From Fischerella sp. PCC 9431 (GTDB lineage Bacteria > Cyanobacteriota > Cyanobacteriia > Cyanobacteriales > Nostocaceae), in contig NZ_KE650771.1 in NCBI RefSeq assembly GCF_000447295.1, forward strand, positions 1,290,730 to 1,354,729: a stretch of 64,000 nucleotides of DNA, in the 5' to 3' direction. The position numbers were made by a program, and so were the translations under genes. Shown one piece after another: positions 47,090 to 56,288 of the stretch. Below the pieces are notes generated by a model. The model was not told the origin of the DNA. It ran no database searches and saw nothing but the letters and a program-made list of their open reading frames with translations. The stretch's first letter is position 1, and every line of letters starts with the position of its first letter.

Positions 47090-48532
47090 ATGAATAACTC
47101 TGTAAAAATATCCTGGAATGAGGTTCTGGCTGCATTTCAAGAAATTTGGGGTTACGAAAATTTTCGTTCGCCACAGGGAGAAATCATCCAAATTTTATTG
47201 GCAAAAAAAGACGCATTAATTATCATGCCTACTGGTGGCGGAAAATCTATTTGCTTTCAATTACCGGCGTTGTTACAAACAGGATTGACTTTGGTGGTTT
47301 CACCTTTAGTAGCGCTGATGGAAAATCAAGTTCAAGAACTACGCCAACGTAATTTAAACGCCGCACTTTTACATAACGAATTACCTTCTTGGCAGCGGCG
47401 AAAAACTCTGCAAGCCCTAGAACAACAAAAGTTGAGATTATTATATTTATCGCCAGAAACTTTACTTAGTCCACCAGTATGGCAAAGATTATGTCAGCCA
47501 CAACTGACAATTAATGGCTTGATTTTAGATGAGGCACATTGTTTAGTGCAATGGGGAGAAACTTTTAGACCTACCTATAGAAGAATTGGGGCGGTGCGGG
47601 CAGCGTTATTGAAATCAAAACCAACAGGAACAAAAATAACACTAGCCGCTTTTACCGCCACCGCCGATCCTCTAGCCCAAAAAACAATTCGAGAAACTTT
47701 ACAACTAAATCAACCAGCAGTATTTTTATTAGACCCGTATCGTCCTAATCTTAACCCAAGAGTTCGATTGATTTGGACTCCCCAAGGTAGAAAGCAACAA
47801 TTATTAAAATTCATCAAAGAAACAGAAAAAACCGCAGGATTAGTTTACGTTCGTAGCAGGCGAGATAGCGAGAATTTAGCTACATGGCTGCAACAGTTGG
47901 GTTACGTTACAGCCAGTTATCACGCCGGACTCGGTGCAGAAGAACGTCGCAAGATTGAAACTGCTTGGATAGAAGGAAAAATACCATTTGTGATTTGTAC
48001 TTCTGCTTTTGGTATGGGGATAAACAAGCCAGATGTTCGTTGGGTGATTCACTTTCACGCACCTTTGTTGCTATCAGAATACCTACAGGAAATTGGACGC
48101 GCCGGACGAGATGGTAAACCAGCAGAAGTAATGACTTTGGTAAGTGAACCTACGGGGTGGTTAGATCCAGAAGACAAACAAAGACAGAAGTTTTTTGAAG
48201 ATAAAATGCGATCGCAACAGTTACAAGCACAGCAATTAGTCAAAAAATTACCCAAAACAGGCGAAGTTGATGCAGTGACAAAACAATTTTCCGATGCTGC
48301 GATCGCTCTTTCTCTCTTGCACAGTAGTGGTCAACTCAACTGGCTTGACCCTTTCCACTACACCATTGTGTCTAATACAAAAAATCAGCCATCAACGCAA
48401 TTAGAAGCCGCCAAGCAGATGAATAAATATCTGTTTACCAAACAGTGTCGTTGGCAATTTTTGTTACATGCCTTTGGTTTTAATAAAGAAGCTGAGAATT
48501 GGCGTTGTGGGCATTGTGATAATTGTTATTAG
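47090..48532 (+). CDS. recQ: RecQ-family ATP-dependent DNA helicase
   Basis: This 480-residue superfamily 2 helicase has Walker A in IIMPTGGGKSICFQLPAL, LVVSPLVALMENQV, DEAH box in LILDEAHCLVQWGETFRP, TAFTATADPLAQ and motif VI LQEIGRAGRDGKPAE. RecQ unwinds 3' to 5' in recombination and fork repair. A zinc-binding end (CRWQFLLHAFGF to WRCGHCDNCY) is present, but the winged-helix and HRDC domains are missing, so it is a short RecQ. This form is known in bacteria and no frame break is seen. Confidence 0.9.
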   Translation: MNNSVKISWNEVLAAFQEIWGYENFRSPQGEIIQILLAKKDALIIMPTGGGKSICFQLPALLQTGLTLVVSPLVALMENQVQELRQRNLNAALLHNELPSWQRRKTLQALEQQKLRLLYLSPETLLSPPVWQRLCQPQLTINGLILDEAHCLVQWGETFRPTYRRIGAVRAALLKSKPTGTKITLAAFTATADPLAQKTIRETLQLNQPAVFLLDPYRPNLNPRVRLIWTPQGRKQQLLKFIKETEKTAGLVYVRSRRDSENLATWLQQLGYVTASYHAGLGAEERRKIETAWIEGKIPFVICTSAFGMGINKPDVRWVIHFHAPLLLSEYLQEIGRAGRDGKPAEVMTLVSEPTGWLDPEDKQRQKFFEDKMRSQQLQAQQLVKKLPKTGEVDAVTKQFSDAAIALSLLHSSGQLNWLDPFHYTIVSNTKNQPSTQLEAAKQMNKYLFTKQCRWQFLLHAFGFNKEAENWRCGHCDNCY

Positions 48533-48646
48533 TAGAGACGCGATGAATCGCGTCTGTATAATGGTCATTAGTCATTGATTATTGGTCATTACTTAAAATA
48601 AATGACAAATGACAAAGGACAAATGATTAATGACTAATAACCATTT
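48533..48646. repeat. Palindrome and STRR block between recQ and pheS
   Basis: TAGAGACGCGATGAATCGCGTCT (48534-48556) is one of several GAGACGCG...CGCGTCTC palindromes in the window. Then come GTCATTA/GTCATTG and AATGACA heptamers (48562-48640). The two genes converge here. Confidence 0.75.
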
Positions 48647-49639
48647 TTAAAATTGCTGCAAAAAGCGCAAGTCGCTAGTATATACACGGCGAATATCATC
48701 GAGTTGATGTAGCACCATTGCAAAGCGTTCTACACCAAAACCAGCAGCAAAGCCAGTGTAAACTTCTGGGTCGTATCCTACTGATTTCAACACATTGGGA
48801 TCGACCATTCCGCAGCCCATCACTTCTAACCAGCGTCCATTCCACTGCAAATCAACTTCTGCCGATGGTTCTGTAAACGGGAAATAACTAGCCCGGAAGC
48901 GAATTGGCAAATCACCAAACATTTGTTGTAAAAATATCTTGATTGTGCCTTTAAGGTCAGTAAAAGTTAGTCCCTCGTCAATTGCTAAAAGTTCGATCTG
49001 ATGAAAAACTGCCGCGTGAGTAGCATCCACGTTATCTCTCCGATAAACTCTCCCTGGTGCAACAATGCGGATTGGGGGTTCCTCGGTTTCCATATAACGA
49101 ATTTGCACCGATGAGGTGTGAGTCCGCAACAAATTACCATCTGGTAGATAGAAGGTATCTTGCATATCGCGGGCTGGGTGATCAGGCGGCGTATTTAGCG
49201 CCTCGAAATTATAGTAGTCTGTTTCCATTTCTGGTCCAGCAGCTACGGTGTAGCCCATACCAACAAATATATCCAGCGCCTTGTCGATCATACCGTTGAT
49301 TGGATGGACTCGACCTTGGGGGCGATAAATTCCCGGCATGGTGACATCTATAGTTTCTGCCTCTAGCTGTGCCTGGATTTTAGCTGCTTCGAGAGTGGCG
49401 CGTTGCTGATCAAGATTTGTTTGCAGTGCTTCTTTAACTGTATTGGCGATCGCTCCAATTTTTGGTCTTTCTTCGGCTGGGAGTTTGCCCATACCACCGA
49501 GAAGCACTGATAAACTCCCTTTTTTGCCAAGGTACTTGACTCTTAATTCTTCAAGAGTTTCTAAAGTAGCAGCAGCTGCGATCGCTTTTTCTCCTTCCTC
49601 TTGCAGTGCCAACAGTTGAGTCTCTAAATTACTTGTCAT
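48647..49639 (-). CDS. pheS: Phenylalanyl-tRNA synthetase alpha subunit
   Basis: PheS (330 residues) is the catalytic subunit of the class II phenylalanyl-tRNA synthetase. It has the N-terminal tRNA-binding coiled coil (about 1-85), motif 2 [18 protein letters not shown] and motif 3 [34 protein letters not shown] and [12 protein letters not shown] are typical. pheT is not adjacent, as usual in cyanobacteria. Confidence 0.97.
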   Translation of the reverse strand: MTSNLETQLLALQEEGEKAIAAAATLETLEELRVKYLGKKGSLSVLLGGMGKLPAEERPKIGAIANTVKEALQTNLDQQRATLEAAKIQAQLEAETIDVTMPGIYRPQGRVHPINGMIDKALDIFVGMGYTVAAGPEMETDYYNFEALNTPPDHPARDMQDTFYLPDGNLLRTHTSSVQIRYMETEEPPIRIVAPGRVYRRDNVDATHAAVFHQIELLAIDEGLTFTDLKGTIKIFLQQMFGDLPIRFRASYFPFTEPSAEVDLQWNGRWLEVMGCGMVDPNVLKSVGYDPEVYTGFAAGFGVERFAMVLHQLDDIRRVYTSDLRFLQQF

Positions 49640-50054
49640 TAGTTAATAGTCATTAGTTAATAGTCATTGGTCATTGGTCATCGGTCATTGGTCATCGATC
49701 ATTGGTCATTAACTTTGGACTAATGACAAAGGACAAAGGACAAATGACAAAAGACTAATCAAATTAATTAATAAGTCAATTGTGCATCAAAGGCAACGGT
49801 TGCAACGCAACCTCATTACTACCAGTTTAAAGTGTCAAGAGAGTAGAGTGGATAAATATTGAGCTTCATCCCAACCAAAAAATAAATACGGTGGACACAG
49901 GAAAATTCTCCTTTTTCTTCCTTGTCCCCCTTGTCCCCGTGTCTCCCTTGTCCCCGTTTCCTTCTTTCCCACTTGTGATTTCAGACATTGACAATTGACC
50001 AAATACTATTAGCTAATGACTTAATGAGAAATTACACATGCACTCACTCAACAG
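49640..50054. repeat. Long STRR array of TCATTGG heptamers between pheS and surE
   Basis: At 49640-49720 the heptamers TAGTCAT/TGGTCAT repeat about ten times; at 49720-49755 the inverse AATGACA/AAAGGAC units repeat, so the array folds back. A CCTTGTCCCCC/CCGTGTCTCCC block lies at 49916-49965. The rest is unstructured. No gene is seen in this divergent gap, which must hold both promoters. Confidence 0.8.
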
Positions 50055-50852
50055 ATGAAATTGCTTATTAGTAACGATGACGGTATTTATGCTTTGGGTA
50101 TTCGTACTCTTGCTAACACCTTGGCAGAAGCAGGACACGAAGTCACTGTGGTTTGTCCTGATCGGGAACGTTCTGCTACTGGACATGGGCTGACCTTACA
50201 TCAACCTATTCGCGCTGAAATTGTCGAGTCCATTTTTCATCCTGCCGTCAAAGCTTGGGCTTGTGATGGTACTCCCTCTGATTGTGTAAAATTAGCACTT
50301 TGGGCTTTGTTAGATTCTCCTCCCGACTTAGTTCTTTCTGGTATTAATCAAGGTGCAAATCTGGGAACAGAAATTCTTTATTCTGGTACGGTCTCTGCCG
50401 CAATGGAGGGCTTAATTGAAGGTATTCCTAGTGTGGCACTTAGTCTGACTAGTTTCTCTTCTAAAGATTTTCAACCCGCAGCGAAATTTGCCAAAATCTT
50501 AGTGGAATATTTAGCGGCAAATCCTCTGGTAGATTTGATGTTGCTTAACGTTAACATTCCGGCTGTGGAGTGGGAACAAATTGCTGGAGTCACGATCACT
50601 CGCCAAGGAGTGCGACGCTATGTTGATGTTTTTGATAAAAGAATTGATCCCCGTGGTAAGACTTACTACTGGTTAACAGGAGAGGTTTTAGAAGATATAG
50701 AGCCACCAATAGGGTTAAATTTGCCTCAAGATATACCAATGGACGTGCATGTTATCCGTGATAACTACATTAGCGTGACGCCATTACAATACAACCTTAC
50801 CTACGGCACAGGGTTGCATCAACTATCTCAGTGGAACTTCAAATTACAGTAA
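50055..50852 (+). CDS. surE: 5'-nucleotidase SurE
   Basis: SurE (265 residues) is a metal-dependent phosphatase that acts on nucleoside 5'-monophosphates and helps survival in stress. The start [16 protein letters not shown] contains the metal-binding Asp pair. [52 protein letters not shown] complete the active site. Normal length. Confidence 0.97.
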   Translation: MKLLISNDDGIYALGIRTLANTLAEAGHEVTVVCPDRERSATGHGLTLHQPIRAEIVESIFHPAVKAWACDGTPSDCVKLALWALLDSPPDLVLSGINQGANLGTEILYSGTVSAAMEGLIEGIPSVALSLTSFSSKDFQPAAKFAKILVEYLAANPLVDLMLLNVNIPAVEWEQIAGVTITRQGVRRYVDVFDKRIDPRGKTYYWLTGEVLEDIEPPIGLNLPQDIPMDVHVIRDNYISVTPLQYNLTYGTGLHQLSQWNFKLQ

Positions 50853-51269
50853 ATTTTGGGAATACTGGTAATCCTAATGTAATAGTTAAATGCATCACAA
50901 TTAAATATGGGCTATAAAGTAGGAGCTAACTTGCATTAGACATATCCGCAAATGAGTATTAAAGCTTTGTACAACAAAGGTTAAAACCTAATTTTCGGAT
51001 AAGTCTATTACAGATAACCCTTACAAAAACTCCAAAAAATTTAAAACTGACTTTAGAGTTTACCTAGTTTATTTAAGTAAAGTTCATGAGACCATAGTAT
51101 CTTATTTTACTATCAGATTACTCTTGCTTAACAGAAGTCGGACTGCATAGGCTTAATACAACTAGTAACATTTTTGATTTATCGATAATTCCCTAATGTT
51201 ACAAGCCCCCAAATTCCATAGGGAGCCTGTCCAAATTCTAAAATCTAAAAATCTAAAATCTAAAATCGG
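50853..51269. other. Gap with AAAATCT repeats before the metallo-hydrolase gene
   Basis: These 417 bases have no gene. Only the last part (about 51236-51266) has structure: four CTAAAATCT-like units of the same family as those at 29272-29586. Confidence 0.5.
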
Positions 51270-52199
51270 ATGACCGTCCGCTCAGTCCAGCAAGCAACAC
51301 CCATGTCAACGATAGACAATCAATTTAACGTGCATTTTTGGGGCGTTCGCGGCAGTATTCCCTGTCCGGGACCAAACACCGTCCGTTACGGAGGTAATAC
51401 CCCTTGCGTCGAAATGCAAGTGAATGGCAAACGCTTAATTTTTGATGGTGGCACGGGACTGCATGTTCTAGGGCAATCTTTGTTGCCCAAAATGCCTATA
51501 GAAGCTCACATATTCTTCACTCACTCTCATTGGGATCACATGCAAGGTTTTCCCTTCTTTTCACCAGGCTTTGTCAAGGGAAATACATTTCATATTTATG
51601 GTGCGATCGCTCCTGATGGTTCAACTGTAGAACAGCGTCTCAATGATCAGATGCTGCATCCAAATTTTCCTGTTCCCTTGCAGATTATGCAAGCAAACTT
51701 AGATTTCTACAATGTTATACCAGGACAAGCTATACAGATCGATGATATTACTGTGGAAACGGCTCCCCTTAACCATCCAGGTGAAGCAGTCGGATACCGG
51801 GTAAATTGGCGTGGTGGTGCTGCTGTTTACATCACCGATACTGAACATTTTGCTGACAAGCTGGATGAAAATGTCCTGTGGCTAGCTCGTGATGCAAATA
51901 TCCTGATTTACGATTCCACATATACTGATGAAGAATATCATTCGCCGAGCAATCCTAAAATAGGTTGGGGACACTCTACATGGCAAGAAGCTATAAAAGT
52001 AGCCAAAGCCGCTAATGTTAGAACATTAGTAATTTTTCACCACGATCCTGCCCATGATGATGAATTTTTAGATCGTGTCGGGGAAGAAGCACGGCAAAAA
52101 TTTCCGACTGCTGTGATGGCACGGGAAGGAATGGTGCTTCAGGTTCCTGTTTCCGTTCCCTTATCAGAATCTTTTCCTATTAGTAAGTTTTCTGTGTAG
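51270..52199 (+). CDS. Metallo-beta-lactamase-fold hydrolase
   Basis: This 309-residue protein has an MBL-fold with FFTHSHWDHMQGFPFF (HxHxDH metal motif), NHPGEAVGYRV and ITDTEH, and a C-terminal VIFHHDPAHDDEFLD. FWGVRGSIPCPGPNTVRYGGNTPCVEM is typical of a group linked to phosphodiesterase or RNase Z-like activity, often next to sensory proteins. Substrate unknown. The first ATG is at 51270; Met12 (51303) is an alternative start. Confidence 0.9.
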   Translation: MTVRSVQQATPMSTIDNQFNVHFWGVRGSIPCPGPNTVRYGGNTPCVEMQVNGKRLIFDGGTGLHVLGQSLLPKMPIEAHIFFTHSHWDHMQGFPFFSPGFVKGNTFHIYGAIAPDGSTVEQRLNDQMLHPNFPVPLQIMQANLDFYNVIPGQAIQIDDITVETAPLNHPGEAVGYRVNWRGGAAVYITDTEHFADKLDENVLWLARDANILIYDSTYTDEEYHSPSNPKIGWGHSTWQEAIKVAKAANVRTLVIFHHDPAHDDEFLDRVGEEARQKFPTAVMAREGMVLQVPVSVPLSESFPISKFSV

Positions 52200-52429
52200 A
52201 TATTCCCAAGCAAGCAATAACAGATTTTAGATTAGATTGGTGATTAAGAGCTGATTCTACAGGTAAACGCCCTTTGGGTATCTGTGGTATGAGTTAGTCA
52301 CAAGACAAAAGTGGATAGCACCACATGTCTTGAAAGCGTCTACCACAGGTCAAAAATGCCCGTAAAGGCTATTTATTTTGCCTGATGGTTAGCAAAAAAG
52401 CTGAACAAACCTAAAATCCCAGAATCGAC

Positions 52430-53545
52430 GTGCCAAATCTGTCTCAAAATGGGTGTTCTGTGTGGGTAACATCTTCAACCGAACTGACTCTAACGCCAAC
52501 TGCTGTTGCGCTTGGCAAATTTGACGGTGTACATCGCGGTCATCAACGAGTGATTCAACCAATATTGAAGGATAGGAGGACACGGGGACAAGGGGACGTA
52601 TCTGAGGACATGGCGAGGGAGGGACACTCTGACACAGAGAATCTCACCACGTCTTTTACTCATCGCGTCACCGCGTCTGGTGAGGCCGCGTTATCCAAAG
52701 ACCACATTTACTCGACCGTCGTCACCTTCGATCCTCATCCCCAAGAGTTTTTTACAGGTCAACCCCGGAGTTTGCTCACACCATTGGATGAAAAAGTCCA
52801 TCAGTTGCGATCGCTTGGAGTACAACAACTGGTACTATTACCCTTCGATAAAGAACTATGTGCTTTGACTCCAGAGGAATTTGTAGAAAAAATTCTCGTC
52901 CAGCAATTGCAAGCAGCCCAAATTAGCGTCGGGCAAGATTTTCGTTTTGGCTCTAAACGTACTGGTACTGCTCGTGATCTACAAATCATTGCTGCTAAAT
53001 ACAACATTCCTGTTAACATCGCCTCCCTAGAAACTTGTGCAGAATCTCCAGAAAATGATGCTGAGTTACACCAACAGACTCGGATTAGCAGTTCACTTAT
53101 CCGTGAGATTTTAGCTAGTGGGGACATCGAACAAGCAAACCAATTGTTGGGACGACCTTATACCCTGGTAGGTACTGTGATTAAAGGTCAACAACTTGGC
53201 AGAACTATTGGATTTCCCACTGCTAATCTCGAACTACCCAAAGACAAGTTTCTGCCTCACAAAGGTGTTTATGCTGTCCGTATTTTTACTGTAAATGAAA
53301 CACTAGATATTACAGAAAATAGCTATTTTGGTGTGATGAATATAGGCGATCGCCCGACAGTCAATGGTGTTCATCTTTCGGTAGAAGTACATTTATTTGA
53401 TTGGTTTGGTGATTTATATGGTAAAAAGCTGGCAGTGCATCTAGAAAAGTTTTTGCGACCAGAACAAAAATTTCCGAATCTAGAAGCCTTAAAAACGCAA
53501 ATTCACCTAGACTGTATTGCTGCTAAAGCTTTTTTTAAGTTTTGA
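52430..53545 (+). CDS. ribF: Bifunctional riboflavin kinase/FAD synthetase with insertion
   Basis: RibF makes FMN from riboflavin and FAD from FMN. The N-terminal adenylyltransferase has ALGKFDGVHRGHQRVI and TVVTFDPHPQEFF, and QDFRFGSKRTGTARDL. The C-terminal kinase shows GRPYTLVGTVIKGQQLGRTIGFPTANL and NIGDRPTVNG. Between HRGHQRVIQPIL and YSTVVTF are about 45 extra residues (DRRTRGQGDVSEDMAREG and on), coded by GGACACGGGGACAAGGGG-like repeat sequence, with no stop. Start is GTG 52430; GTG 52460 (VWVTSS) is an alternative. Confidence 0.93.
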   Translation: MPNLSQNGCSVWVTSSTELTLTPTAVALGKFDGVHRGHQRVIQPILKDRRTRGQGDVSEDMAREGHSDTENLTTSFTHRVTASGEAALSKDHIYSTVVTFDPHPQEFFTGQPRSLLTPLDEKVHQLRSLGVQQLVLLPFDKELCALTPEEFVEKILVQQLQAAQISVGQDFRFGSKRTGTARDLQIIAAKYNIPVNIASLETCAESPENDAELHQQTRISSSLIREILASGDIEQANQLLGRPYTLVGTVIKGQQLGRTIGFPTANLELPKDKFLPHKGVYAVRIFTVNETLDITENSYFGVMNIGDRPTVNGVHLSVEVHLFDWFGDLYGKKLAVHLEKFLRPEQKFPNLEALKTQIHLDCIAAKAFFKF

Positions 53546-53686
53546 GTGTTAATTTTGTCTCGCTAGGGGAACACTAATTCAAGGAAAGGGGAACGGGGAA
53601 TGGGGAAAAGGGAAATATTACACTCCCCACACTCTTCCTCTCCCGCTACCCAATCCCTGATCCCCAATCCCCAATCCCCAATTTCT

Positions 53687-54595
53687 ATGAGAGACAAAAT
53701 TGACGCCCTCACACAAAGTTTGGCTTACACCATTGTTGGCAAAAATGAAGCAATCCGCTTAGTATTAGTCGCCTTATTAGCTGGTGGTCATGCTTTACTC
53801 GAAGATGTGCCGGGAGTCGGTAAAACTCTCTTAGCAAAAGCACTTGCCCGTTCGATTGATGGCAAGTTTCAAAGACTACAATGCACTCCTGATTTACTAC
53901 CAACCGACATCACCGGAACCAATATCTGGAATCCTAAAAGCGGCGAATTTCATTTTCTTCCGGGCCCAGTATTTGCCAATGTTCTGTTAACTGATGAAAT
54001 CAACCGCGCCACACCCCGCACCCAGTCAGCTTTATTGGAAGTTATGGAAGAACAGCAGGTAACAGTCGATGGTGTTTCTCGTGTTGTTCCCACACCATTT
54101 TTTGTGATTGCTACTCAAAACCCCATTGAATATCAAGGTACTTTTCCTCTCCCAGAAGCACAGATGGACAGGTTTATGCTGTCCTTGAGTTTGGGTTATC
54201 CTTCCGAAGAAGAAGAACTACAAATGCTGCAACGTCTGCATAGAGGGATAAATGTTGCTAATTTACAGCCTTGTATTAGCTTGACAGAACTCCAAGAATT
54301 GCAGCAAATCTGCACTCAAATTAAGGTAGAGGTCTCTTTACAACAGTATATTCTCGACTTAGTGCGGGCGACCCGATGCGATGAAGAAATCACCTTGGGG
54401 GTAAGTCCCCGTGGTACAGTAGCGTTACATCGGGCTACTCAAGCACTGGCTTTTTTATTGGGACGTGATTATGCCATTCCCGATGATGTAAAATTTCTTG
54501 CTCCTTATGTGCTTGGTCATCGTTTGATCCCTACAGGCGGACGCAATGTAAAAGCTGTAATGGAAAGATTATTACGCGCAGTACCAATTCCTTAG
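53687..54595 (+). CDS. MoxR-family AAA ATPase
   Basis: This 302-residue AAA+ protein has Walker A in EDVPGVGKTLLAKALA, Walker B VLLTDEINRATPRTQSALLE, and FFVIATQNPIEYQGTFPLPEAQMDRF (sensor 1 region). MoxR ATPases work as chaperones or activators for proteins with VWA or DUF58 domains, usually encoded beside them; no such gene is beside it here. The ATG at 53687 is preferred; the frame upstream to 53600 is repeat-coded sequence. Confidence 0.92.
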   Translation: MRDKIDALTQSLAYTIVGKNEAIRLVLVALLAGGHALLEDVPGVGKTLLAKALARSIDGKFQRLQCTPDLLPTDITGTNIWNPKSGEFHFLPGPVFANVLLTDEINRATPRTQSALLEVMEEQQVTVDGVSRVVPTPFFVIATQNPIEYQGTFPLPEAQMDRFMLSLSLGYPSEEEELQMLQRLHRGINVANLQPCISLTELQELQQICTQIKVEVSLQQYILDLVRATRCDEEITLGVSPRGTVALHRATQALAFLLGRDYAIPDDVKFLAPYVLGHRLIPTGGRNVKAVMERLLRAVPIP

Positions 54596-54606
54596 ATCAA
54601 TCTTGC

Positions 54607-55287
54607 TCACTTCAAATTTGAAGCTTGTCTTCCACCTAAGCGTTCTCCTTGCGCTTGTGGTAGGACATTAACGGAGATTGTCGCATAACCACCTTGTTGC
54701 TGACCAATGATGATCAGGCGAATAAAATCTCCTAAACTCTCCAGCAATCGCGCATTACGTAAAACACCGGAATCTACTGGTAAAAATCCTATCTCTTCTG
54801 CAAGCTGCATTACTATTTTTCTAGCTTGCTCATCATCTCCTGCAACAAATACAGAAACTCCATAATTCCTGAGTGGCTCAGGTGCTAATTCAAATACTTC
54901 TTGTGCCATTGTGTTAAATGCTTTAACTACATGTGCATTCGGCACATCTTTGGCAAGCTTTTCCGCTAACGATTCTACTATTGCTGGATAAGCAAATTCT
55001 TCAGGAATTTCCTGATTATTACAATCAATTATGACCTTATGGTTAAGAGCTTGAGGATTAGATAGCAATTGTGTTGGCATAATTCCACGTGCTGTCCACA
55101 AAATTACATCAGCAAACACTGCTGCTTCATCATTAGTACCACCTTTCGTTCCGCCTTCTGCAAACTCGGCAACTGCTTTTCCTTTTTCAGCATTACGAGA
55201 GCCAAAAAATACCTGATGTCCCTGTTCTGCCCAGAGAATACCTAAAGAACGTCCCATGTTTCCACTACCAATAATTCCAATTTTCAT
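54607..55287 (-). CDS. NADPH-dependent F420 reductase-like oxidoreductase
   Basis: This 226-residue Rossmann-fold protein begins MKIGIIGSGNMGRSLGILWA, the dinucleotide motif, then VFFGSRNAEKGKAVAE. VVKAFNTMAQEVFEL and VFVAGDDEQARKIVMQLAEEIG are typical of the NADP-dependent F420 oxidoreductase family, which also includes enzymes using other acceptors. Cyanobacteria use an F420-like (F0) cofactor in photolyase, so the substrate is open. I prefer Met12 (55287) of the open frame from 55320. It converges on the MoxR gene. Confidence 0.85.
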   Translation of the reverse strand: MKIGIIGSGNMGRSLGILWAEQGHQVFFGSRNAEKGKAVAEFAEGGTKGGTNDEAAVFADVILWTARGIMPTQLLSNPQALNHKVIIDCNNQEIPEEFAYPAIVESLAEKLAKDVPNAHVVKAFNTMAQEVFELAPEPLRNYGVSVFVAGDDEQARKIVMQLAEEIGFLPVDSGVLRNARLLESLGDFIRLIIIGQQQGGYATISVNVLPQAQGERLGGRQASNLK

Positions 55288-55407
55288 GGCTGGATATTTC
55301 CTTATAAGCTTATAAAACATGATTGCTATATTACAGACAGGTTTGTATCAGCGTATTTGTCTGTCTAAATCTTAAATAAAGAATTAATGGTGTGAGGCAT
55401 TTCCAAT

Positions 55408-55944
55408 ATGATTAAATACCGCAAACGTCGTCAATTCAAAATAAAATCTTTCGGTTTATTTTTGGTAGTTATGACTTGGAGTTTGGCTATGGGTTGGCTG
55501 ATCTCGTTCGCAACAAATGCTCAAAGCGCAACTCTGACCTCTGAAATCGGAACTGTAGATGTAGTTCCTGCTCAGTACCAACTCGGTCAAGAAATTTACT
55601 TAGAAAACTGCTCTAGTTGTCATCTTGCTTTACCGCCACAAGTTTTGCCTACCCAAACTTGGAAAAATATTCTCCAAGATTCGCAACATTACGGCGCTCA
55701 AGTTCAGCCTCTTGTCGATCCACCACGGATTTTGGTTTGGAGATATCTTTCCACTTTTTCCCGTTCTATCCGAGAAGACGAACAAATACCCTATCGCGTC
55801 AATGATTCTCGTTTTTTCAAAGCTTTACATCCCCAAGTACAACTTCAACGTCCTGTAGAAATCAATAGCTGTGTCTCTTGTCATCCAGGTGCTAATGAAT
55901 ATAATTTTCGTCGTCTGACACCAGAGTGGGAGAACACAAATTGA
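55408..55944 (+). CDS. Exported diheme cytochrome c
   Basis: This 178-residue protein has an N-terminal membrane anchor or signal (about 15-37, SFGLFLVVMTWSLAMGWLI) and two heme c motifs: CSSCH (about 69-73) and CVSCH (about 154-158). Between them, HYGAQVQPLVDPPRILVWRYLS and REDEQIPYRVNDSRFFKALHP match the dihaem cytochrome c (DHC) family. It probably carries electrons in the periplasm or thylakoid lumen. Partner unknown. Confidence 0.9.
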   Translation: MIKYRKRRQFKIKSFGLFLVVMTWSLAMGWLISFATNAQSATLTSEIGTVDVVPAQYQLGQEIYLENCSSCHLALPPQVLPTQTWKNILQDSQHYGAQVQPLVDPPRILVWRYLSTFSRSIREDEQIPYRVNDSRFFKALHPQVQLQRPVEINSCVSCHPGANEYNFRRLTPEWENTN

Positions 55945-56288
55945 CGACATGAGGACATAGTGACGCGGGGACGCGGTGAGATGTTATCTGCGTCCCTGCG
56001 TCTTTAATTATGTCTACTCTACAAAGAACGGCGATCGCTACTTGGGCATGGTCGGGCTTCACTCCTTCATCTGGAAGCGAAATGATACTATTAATAAAGT
56101 TTCAAATATAAACTCCTAATTTAAAGCCATCATTTAGTAACTAGATTGGTTTGTCTTGTTGCTGTTTTTGCTGGAAATTTCCATTTTCAACCCATTTATA
56201 GAGTATTAAAACTCAGTTGGGTCAAATGCTTATAATCATATCCAAACCTAAAATTCCCGTCCCCGTTGATTTTGTTAAATAATCTGCC
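55945..56288. other. Gap between the cytochrome gene and secA
   Basis: GACGCGGGGACGCGG (55962-55976) and CTGCGTCCCTGCGTC (55989-56003) form a hairpin with two mismatches, followed by TTTAATT. It may end transcription of the cytochrome gene. The rest (56004-56288) has no recognised features and should contain the secA promoter. Confidence 0.5.

Noticed and set aside
52200-52429. FMN riboswitch before ribF
   Set aside because: I could not find the conserved AGGGGGG-type core or the expected stem arrangement; the region has only weak hairpins.
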